From assembly GCA_050084985.1 (NCBI GenBank), contig JBITNC010000001.1, forward strand, positions 45,012,001-45,076,000: 64,000 bases of DNA, in the 5' to 3' direction. Below the pieces are notes generated by a model, which saw only the letters and a program-made list of their open reading frames with translations, was not told where the DNA came from and made no database searches. The position numbers were made by a program, and so were the translations under genes. This document shows, piece by piece, positions 56,730 to 64,000 of the stretch; the first letter of the stretch is position 1, and every line of letters starts with the position of its first letter. This DNA comes from Nageia nagi. Lineage: Eukaryota > Pinophyta.

Positions 56730-59700
56730 TGTAATACATCCACTATTATTATCAACTAGATCCCTGAATTTTAGACCTAACTTTTTTTTATTTAGTTTAG
56801 TACTTGATATTATAGGAATGAACTAGGTGATCCCATATGGGTTTGATAATGCTGCTAACTAGTTTAGCATTCACATGGTAAGATTGGATAAGAACTTGTG
56901 GTAACCAACCTTGATAAACTTTTTGGTGTTCACTTCCCAACACTCACCCTATGGAGAAGACACCTCAAAGGTAACCTCACCATTCCTATTCCACATCCTA
57001 TGTGCAATAGGCTTGTTGGTCATGATGTAGGTATTTTTTACTCAAGGCCCATACCATCTGAAATATCACACTTCCACTAAGTTAGCATCATCACCTGATG
57101 ATAACTCTCCATCTCATAGGAGCAGATAGTTTTTCCTAGGAAAACTTCCATATGAGCAGGTAGCGTTACCTATGGAACAATATTCATACCCCTATATACT
57201 AATTATAAGTAGTATGACTACTAGTTACCCTCACCTAGTAATAGTAGTTTTTTTTATTACTATCCCACCTAACTCACTTATCGGAGGATATGAGTCACTA
57301 TCCTGCTCATAACTATTAGTTAGGCTCCCCATATAGTCTAGCATCCTTGTGCCCATAACTTGGGAAGCCATAAATATTAAATAATATCTGCAAGTGGTTA
57401 TTTATTCTAATTTATTATTAAATATGTTGACAAAAAGAACCATCCATGGCCTACTAACCATAAACTAATATTTCTAAACATTGAATAAGGTACAAGACAA
57501 CATGCTTAATACAAGTTCTAGGGTTTAATACCATTCTTATTTTATCATGAGGTGTACCTTGGAAGTATTAGTTATAGGCTTGCTTAGGAAGTAACATAAT
57601 TCTATTTATCCGATACATATTATATTATGTATATGAATCTACTTTTCAAAAGTCTTTGTGCATATGTAAAGTAGTAAGTTATGAGGCAATGTCTAGCCAC
57701 TATTGCTACAAAAGTAATATGTCGCTAAGTGATCTTCACACAAGGAATATTTCTTTTATTTATCATTTAGTGGGGTAGGTTTACTTGGTGAAGGTTCTCC
57801 AACATTTTCTTGCATTCATTCCAAAGGATCCCAAACAACCCCATTTAATTCCATTGCATCCCATTTATATCCAATTTGATCCCAAGAGTCCTTACAATAT
57901 TCCAAATGCTCCTAAATTATCTTTTGGAATCTTAATTCTAAATTAGTATTATTTTCTAATCAATCTACTTCTTTAAAGGTTTTGTCAAAATCATTTACTT
58001 TATCAATTTGTAATACCCATTAATTATTTTCATGAAAAAAATAATAATTCCTACTAGTAATCCATATAATTAATATTAATTGTAGAATTTTATATTTATA
58101 ATTAAAAGAAAGCTTATTAAATCATAATGCTAATATTTTTCTAAAAATTATAAAAAGTAATCTATAAGATTCATTAATTAATACCTAATATAATACATCT
58201 ATGAAACATATGAATGACATTTACTGAACCATAGACTTTGAAGCTTTCATAATTTATTACAAGTAGAAATCATGTATTATACAAAGGAAATTCAAATATA
58301 ATACAATCCATTTCATCACTTATGAGATCTTTTTATAAATCATACTATTTCATATCCAATGCATTTGTAATTCAAACTTATTCATATCATATGGTTTTGT
58401 CCATTGTATCAACTGTCAAACATCTCCATCGATCCTCATGCAATGAGTATCAAACATCCTCTTAGAGCTTTGTAGGTGGATCGAGTACTAGGAGGGAGGA
58501 GGATCAGGACAACCTATTAAAACTTGACCATTATGCAAATGAATTTAACTATAGATCCCAAGAGCAATTATCTCCTTTCCTTGGTCAATGTATATTAATC
58601 CATTATTTATTCACCCTATAATTAATCTATTTTAAATAATTAAATCATTCATAATATGGTCTTGGAAATTTTAATAATTAATATAAGCAATTGGTACCAT
58701 ATGAATTATTTTACTAAACATTATACCAATATCATAATATCAAAACCATAGTTTATTTAATACAAGATTCTAAAGAGTTCTTGAATTACTTATTAAAAAT
58801 ATTAAAAATAATTTACCAACTCATTAGATACTAATTAGGTTAATTGATAAACTTAGATAATAACAAGCAAAAATATTTTTATTAATTTATCTTTCCCCAC
58901 TTTCACATGAATTTAACATTATTTCTTTACTACAATGATACACATCATATTAAGACTTTAATAAAATTTATGTTAAAATAAATTTATTAAACTCTAAGTA
59001 AAGGCATAAAGAGAAATATTTGACTAGACTCCTTAAAATATTATAAAATAGATAATACATATTATAGGTGAAATTTTCCACTCCTACATCTAGATAAAGG
59101 GTGAATAACAAAAGCAAATCTCACTCTTTTACTTTTTAAAGAAAAAGACATGGTACCAAACTTTAAATAAAATAATCAGTATGTCTCTTCAAATAGTACA
59201 AAACTTCTAACAATAATTAATTCTATAAAACTTTATCAAATATTATGATAAATATCATATTAGGACTTTAATAAAATTCATATCAAAATAAATTCATTAA
59301 ACTCTAGCTAAAGGCATAAGAAGAAATATTTGACTAGTCTTCTTAAAATATCATAAAGTACATAATACAATTCATATGTAAAATTTTCCACTCCTACATC
59401 TAAATAAAGGAGAATAAAAAAAAACCCCACTTCTTTACATTCATACAACTCATTAAATACCTCAAAATAGGACTACTTTAATTAAGCAAAATAAAATGTA
59501 AAGAATGCATCTTGAATTGAATATGGAAAAGAGACTTCTTTTCTTCACTTAACTCTACCCCAAGGTTGAGAATAACAAGAATACAATAATAAAATATAGA
59601 TAGGTAGGTGTTTTTCTTAAGGTTCCACCCCTTTATTTATATCCAAGGAGGTCCAAATGTGTCCAAATGGATGTCTCCTCACACCTTTAATAACTTTTGG

Positions 59701-60482
59701 GGTAGGTTTGCTTAAAGTTGTTGATGATTGAAATAGTATAAAATACCTTAAGAGCTTTTTTATTAACTAAAAAATTAGTGCCAACTATTATCCATAAATA
59801 GCACAAGAAAATAAAACTAAGTAGGATCATTATTCCATTATTTTTCTACCCATTAAATATCTTGTAACAGTACCACAAGGTAACCTTATTCTTTTTCTAA
59901 TAGTGTTTTTACTATTAACCCCATGTGACAATAGTATGGGCACTCATTTTAATTAATGTTATTTTTATTAAATTATATTTTTTAATCTTATATAATTTTT
60001 TAAATTTAAATAAGGTATATTCTTTTTTCCCTCCATTTCAAATTTAAATTTCAAAAATACAAAACAAGGGAAACACACCTTTATCTGTGATGCTCACCTT
60101 GTCCTATAGGGCAAGATTAATCCACACACATTGGAAAACATAATTTCTTTGAGAAATCGATAGTCATAGCAATTATTATACATGTAACTACATGATTTAT
60201 TATGGTCATAAGGTATGTTAGCAATTCAATGCCAATCATTTCCTCCTCTTACCCTTTTGTTCCCGTCACCAATTCACCTTTGGTCCTTAGGGTATTTGGA
60301 TAACTTCTCCATCTCAAGATGACCTATGTCAAAACATCTCAAAGCTAGCATCAAATTGTCACAAATGATACTTATTCTCTTATCAAAATTATCATTACCA
60401 TAGAATTATTCAAACATAATCCATTCAAATCCTCGATGATACTCAAGGTGAAACAGTGTCTTGAGGTGTGTCATGACATACA
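56730..60482 (-). repeat. 3' LTR of G4 (about 3.75 kb)
   Basis: On minus it starts TGTATGTCATGACA directly after the purine tract and ends GATGTATTACA, i.e. TG...CA with TGTA/TACA ends. Only one copy is in the window. It contains a 310-bp tandem duplication, listed separately. No gene is recognised; the 56898-57080 frame is featureless. Confidence 0.7.
58944..59425. repeat. Tandem duplication inside the G4 LTR, 310-bp shift
   Basis: The block starting ATCATATTAAGACTTTAATA (58944) recurs at 59254 and includes AGAAATATTTGACTAG and TTTTCCACTCCTACATCTA in both copies. The copies differ by scattered substitutions. Confidence 0.85.
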
Positions 60483-60490
60483 CCCCTCCT
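60483..60490 (-). other. Polypurine tract of G4
   Basis: AGGAGGGG on minus, touching the LTR start TGTATG. Confidence 0.7.
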
Positions 60491-60619
60491 TAAAAGGGAA
60501 CACAATCCCCTATGTTCTTACATACAAACATAAGATTAATAAATGTTTCACATACTTAGTTAGATGAAAATATATGGGAATTATCTTTTCATAGTAATTG
60601 TATCTTTCCATGTAGAAGA

Positions 60620-62005
60620 TGATTCAAACTACTTGTCCCATTGGACTAAACATTCATTAACTTCCCTATTTCTTAGCTTTCTAGTCCTAAAAGTTAAGAT
60701 CTTGATAGGAAATATTTCAATTACATAAGGTTCCAGAATCTGCAAATCAAAGAAATCTAAAACATGAGAAGGGTCAGCAACATACTTTCATAACAAGGAG
60801 ACATAAAATACATCATGTATTTTGGATAAACTTGGTGGCAAAGCAAGTTTGTAGGCTATTGGACTCTTCTTTTCAATAATTTTAAAAGGACCAACAAATC
60901 AAGGATACAACTATGTTGACTTTATAGCACTTTTCATGGGTCAAACTTATAAAAAGACCTTATCACTCATAATAAATTCTCAAGGATCAGTAGCTTCCTT
61001 CAACTTTCATCGAATAGACTTGAGCTACTCCTCCATTTGCTTTAACATTTTTAGTTAGATAATCACTTGATCCTTCTAATTATCCCAAGTTAAAGGAGTT
61101 TTGCATCTCCTTTCATATAGTGCTTCAAAAGGAGCCATTCCTAAAGATGAATTATTTCCATTATTGTATGCAAACTCAACCAAATAAAGATAATCTTCCC
61201 ATTTAGTCTTTTGTTACATGTAATACATTCTTAGCATATCCTTGAGAACTCTTTTTACATGTATCTACCCATCTATCTCAAGATGATAAGTTGAACTCAT
61301 ATTCAACTTTGTACCCACTGCCTTATGTAATGATTTCCAAAATATGGAAGTGAATTTAGAATCCTTATCTAAGATTATCACTTTAGGAAATCTATACAAT
61401 TTGAAGATTTCATGTGCAAACTTATTAGCTACTATAGAGGCATCATCTATGGTGTTACCAAGTATAAAATGAGCAATCTTAGTTAACTTATCAACCACAA
61501 CCAATATGTATTCATGATGAAATCTAGTTTTTGGTAAACCAACTATAAAATCCATTTAAATCACTTGCCATTTTTGTGTCAAAATATCATGAGGATATAG
61601 ATATCCACCTATATGTTGATGCTCCACTTTCACTTTCTAACATTCTAAGCATCTTTCCATAACCTCTACTATATCCTTCTTCATTCCATCCTAGTAGAAT
61701 TTTTGTTTCAAGTCTTCTCTCATCTTTGTACCTCTTGGATGTGCTGCATAAGGAGGATTATGGGCTTCTTGCAAGATTAAATTTCTTAAATATCCTTTTT
61801 TTGGGATGACTAATCTATCTCTAAAATACAAAATTCCATCTTTTTTAGTAAATTCTTGAGATGAAGGATTACCTTTCTTTATCATTTCCCTAATGGATTT
61901 ATAGTATGAATCCTCTTGTTGTAAGATTCTCACTTGATCAAATAAGTTGAATTGGCTTCTTATCATGACATTTACATGTCTTCTTGAACTTAATTCATCT
62001 ACCAC
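60620..62005 (-). pseudogene. G4 integrase (zinc-binding, core and C-terminal parts)
   Basis: The open frame 62005-61691 holds the end of the RNase H tether (VDELSSRRHVNVM) and the zinc-binding region with LILQEAHNPPYAAHPRGTKM (His-His half). The next frame, 61555-61265, is the core: MDFIVGLPKTRF (first Asp), VVVDKLTKIAHF, VIILDKDSKFTS (second Asp) and MSSTYHLEIDG, where the Glu position follows. After about 61260, shifted frames give YPXFVGPFKIIEKKSPIAYK and 'LPPSLSKIHDVFYVS', the usual C-terminal segment, and perhaps a decayed chromodomain near 60620-60720. The core keeps both Asp residues, so it is less decayed than G1 or G3, but stops remain. Copia C4 cuts it at 62006. Confidence 0.85.
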
Positions 62006-62064
62006 TGTTAGAGTTAGTTAAGCTTGCTAGGGTATCTAACTTTAGAGTCCCTAAGTTAGTTATC

Positions 62065-62115
62065 ATTTAATATTTACGATCATTGAATGTTTACGATCAT
62101 TTAATGTTTACCGTT
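62065..62115 (+). promoter_or_regulatory. Three tandem 17-bp units in the C4 LTR (U3)
   Basis: Units at 62065-62081, 62082-62098 and 62099-62115: ATTTAATATTTACGATC, ATTGAATGTTTACGATC and ATTTAATGTTTACCGTT. They lie 65 bp upstream of the TATA-like box, the usual place for enhancer repeats in LTRs. A regulatory role is inferred. Confidence 0.65.
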
Positions 62116-62174
62116 GTTTTGTAAAACCATATGCACAATACCATGTTCTCAAACCATGGTATTCGTTCTTGTAA

Positions 62175-62192
62175 ATGCCTATTTATAGGCAT
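62175..62192 (+). promoter_or_regulatory. Palindromic TATA region of the C4 LTR
   Basis: ATGCCTATTTATAGGCAT has 7-bp arms (ATGCCTA/TAGGCAT) around TTTA and includes TATTTATA. It is probably the core promoter; the palindrome may be incidental. Confidence 0.55.
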
Positions 62193-62234
62193 GTCTCATT
62201 GTATCAATATATAAGTTTTTCCTATTTCCTTTCA

Positions 62235-62246
62235 TGGTATCAGAGC
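62235..62246 (+). other. Primer binding site of C4, initiator tRNA-Met
   Basis: TGGTATCAGAGC directly follows the LTR end TTCA, as in many plant Copia elements. Confidence 0.9.
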
Positions 62247-62571
62247 GGGTCGACCTTTGAATCTCCCTCAATTTGATCAGCAAATCTGTGAGGGGGATTG
62301 GCCTCTTTACGCCAATCCCCCCCTCATCTCCATTTTTTTTTGCTACTTTTTGATGTGTGGTAGGTAGTACCTATTTATGGGCATCTCTCTTGAAAATGCC
62401 TAGTTTGTGGGTGTCATTCACCATGTGCGTAGTCCTCTTCCATTGTTTTGAAGATCTACCATGTTAAGCTATTTGCGAGCATGTTTGGCTGCTTGAAGTT
62501 TATTATCAGGTACCGAGTTTTTCGTGGCTGGTGTTGGTAGTCTCGATCTGCACTTACCTGGCAGCATTTGG

Positions 62572-62733
62572 TTCTATTCCTTTGCAACAAGGCCATGAGT
62601 TTTTAACTCATGGGAATCAAATTGACGATGGTGGATATTGGTGATCTTTTGATTCTATTCCTTTGCAACAAGGCCATGAATTTTAATTCATGGGAATCAA
62701 AATTGGCGATGGATGGGTTTGCTATCTTGGAGC
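62572..62733 (+). repeat. 81-bp tandem duplication in C4
   Basis: TTCTATTCCTTTGCAACAAG occurs at 62572 and 62653, continuing through GGCCATGA and CATGGGAATCAAA. The shift is a multiple of three. Each copy includes a small hairpin; in copy 2 it is CCATGAATTTTAATTCATGG. Confidence 0.85.
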
Positions 62734-63196
62734 TTTTGGTGTCAGATTTTCGTAGTTGGGTTCTCCCTCGCATCTTTTTCTTGACAAGATCTGCATGCAA
62801 TGCATGTTTTTCGACCTATGGGTTCAGGATCCCCACTCCCTGCGTTTGAGAGTCTTCTCATGCTTCCAGCAGATGGCACCTTTGGCCGCAAGATTATTTG
62901 CGTGATGCTCGTCTCCCCGCCTCCACCGCTACTATTTCGCATCACCGCTTCCTTGCAAATGCATCGCATTCTACCGACCACCGCTGACTGTCGAATTCAT
63001 CCAGATCTAGCCGCTAGCACACCTGCTGTCCGCCTCCTTGCGCATCCTTGCTGGCGGCCCTCCTGTCTACCGCTTCATCGCAGCCTCCTTACACCGCTAG
63101 CGTGCCTGCTGTTTGCCTCCTGCTCCTCCCCATGACGACTACAGCTGCTTCATCATTTTTTCCTCCTACTACGATGTCCACAACAGTGTTGAATTT
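62734..63196 (+). other. GC-richer C4 interior with overlapping ORFs, no gene recognised
   Basis: Open frames on both strands (plus 62800-63135 and 63048-63377; minus 62981-62742) arise from the GC-rich composition. Their Ser/Pro/Leu-rich translations show no family motif. Confidence 0.4.
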
Positions 63197-63364
63197 CCAT
63201 GATTCACGTCTGCTGCATAACGTCATCTGTGCTTTCACTTTGGCCTGGTTGTCGTCGCCCTTCCATGACAATGTTGACCTCCATGATTCACGTCTGTTGC
63301 ATGGCATTGTCTATGGTTCCACTTCAGCCTGGTTATCGTTGCCATTCCTCCACGAAGCTGCTAA
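63197..63364 (+). repeat. 84-bp in-frame tandem duplication in C4
   Basis: CCATGATTCACGTCTG begins copies at 63197 and 63281; both contain CTTCAGCCTGG or CTTTGGCCTGG and end in a CCTTCC/CATTCC stretch. The plus frame gives a 28-residue protein repeat (HDSRLLH... in each). Whether it is translated is unknown. Confidence 0.8.
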
Positions 63365-64000
63365 TCTAAATGCCTAATGAGTGTTCCTCCAGGCATTTTT
63401 CGCGTAGCTGTTCCTCTCCACTGCCGACCTCCCTCCGTTGCAATCTTTGTAGCTCTTTTGGTGCTCCTCATTTGGCTGTTGCCGCCTTGGGACAACCGTG
63501 TGTGGGTCGTTGTTTCTCCCTCTTCATTGGATGGCTTGCCTTCCTTTGATGGACTTGCATGGTGGCCCATTTTATGATTTGCTTGAAGATTTTTTATCAG
63601 CAGTTGCTCAAAAACGTCATAAAAATGACAGTCATGTTTTTTCACATTTTTTGTCAACCAAATTTACTTTTGATAGTAAATTTGGATACCCATTATCGAG
63701 CTACACTTTTTTTGCTTTTTGTTTCGCTCGATTTGGAGGACAATTGAAGAAGTTGTGAAGGTCAGAAGAATTGAACCCCCACCAATTTTGAATTTAATTG
63801 GGGCAGCTTGTGTAACAGTCACGTTTTTCATGATTGTGCTTTCATCGGGGCTCATTTTTTGGAATGGACACTTTCATGATGTTCCTCATTCCATTCCAAT
63901 CGTTTTGAGTAGCTGCATGACCCATTTTGCCTTCCCCATCAACCGATAATCACGTTTTGAAGTTCTGCCATTTAAAATTTAATTAAATTCACTATTTTTA
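63365..64000 (+). other. C4 interior to the window end, unassigned
   Basis: Several overlapping frames (63377-63577, 63498-63758, 63719-63949 plus; 63657-63361 minus). The 63719-63949 frame has a hydrophobic segment (ACVTVTFFMIVLSSGLIF), possibly a membrane helix, but no recognised family. Confidence 0.35.

Larger units (their letters stand above)
56730..62005 (-). mobile_element. Ty3/Gypsy chromovirus G4, 3' half with long LTR
   Basis: On minus the order is integrase (62005 to about 60700), C-terminal region, purine tract AGGAGGGG (60490-60483), 3' LTR (60482 to 56730). The RNase H, RT, gag and 5' LTR would lie to the right of the Copia element C4, beyond the window. The left edge falls exactly in the RT motif of G1, supporting the boundary. 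The LTR of about 3.75 kb is long but within what Tekay-type chromoviruses show. Confidence 0.8.
62006..62234 (+). repeat. 5' LTR of C4 (229 bp)
   Basis: TGTTAGAG...CCTTTCA, short as in several plant Copia lineages. It contains three 17-bp repeats, a TATA-like TATTTATA at 62180-62187 within a palindrome, and the transcribed tail before the primer site. Confidence 0.8.
62006..64000 (+). mobile_element. Copia-type LTR element C4, 5' end, continues beyond the window
   Basis: An LTR (62006-62234) is followed at once by the perfect tRNA-Met primer site TGGTATCAGAGC. The element is inserted in the G4 pol frame. The following 1.75 kb is clearly richer in G, C and CpG than the rest of the window and contains two short in-frame duplications, but I do not recognise Copia gag in it. 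It may be a long leader, a captured plant sequence in a non-autonomous element, or gag too divergent to see. The 3' part is outside the window. Confidence 0.75.

Noticed and set aside
63089-63307. Minus-strand frame with two RRESW repeats as a gene
   Set aside because: It is the complement of the 84-bp tandem duplication in C4; no independent evidence.

Overview
This is nuclear DNA of a land plant. It is AT-rich, with introns bounded by GT-AG, tRNA-Met-type primer sites and nested Ty1/Copia, Ty3/Gypsy and LINE relics around one isolated gene. Such deep nesting of old, stop-riddled LTR elements suggests a large genome, and a gymnosperm is my best guess (inference only; no decisive marker is present). 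I see no tRNA or rRNA gene, CRISPR array or prokaryotic feature.

Host gene. The one convincing intact gene is an R2R3-MYB transcription factor on the minus strand (2883-4721). It has three exons of 133, 130 and 1039 nt and encodes 433 aa. Its N-terminal half resembles the MYB103/MYB26 secondary-wall and anther-wall clade. Its 3' side ends 334 bp from a Copia LTR, and its 5' side opens into about 2.5 kb of non-TE-looking flank.

Region by region. 1-2548: minus-strand Copia relic (protease, gag, PBS, LTR). 2549-7208: MYB gene and flanks. 7209-16035: minus-strand LTR element with a gag but no visible pol, carrying an antisense plant-mobile-domain (PMD) gene relic. 16036-18315: nothing recognised. 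18316-56729: an old plus-strand Gypsy relic (G1), split by insertions into gag, protease and RT pieces. Inside G1 lies G2 (21061-46206, target duplication CTATA), a gag-only Gypsy. Inside G2 lies G3 (about 24937-42949), a minus-strand Gypsy chromovirus, which itself holds a LINE with an inverted 5' half (29870-34990) and an uncharacterised LTR element T (34991-41606). The 3' LTR of G2 holds a 1.6 kb non-autonomous Copia-type element (44313-45954). A full but dead Copia element (C2, 46821-55193) also sits in G1. 56730-62005: minus-strand chromovirus G4 with a very long LTR, inserted within the catalytic motif of the G1 RT. 62006-64000: the 5' end of a younger-looking Copia-like element (C4), inserted in G4 and running off the window.

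How it fits together. Every element gene is broken by stops or frameshifts, so none is expected to be active from this locus. Many stops look like CAG to TAG changes, as expected from deamination of methylated C. The C4 leader is visibly richer in GC and CpG, consistent with recent insertion. The MYB gene is the only locus likely to serve the plant.
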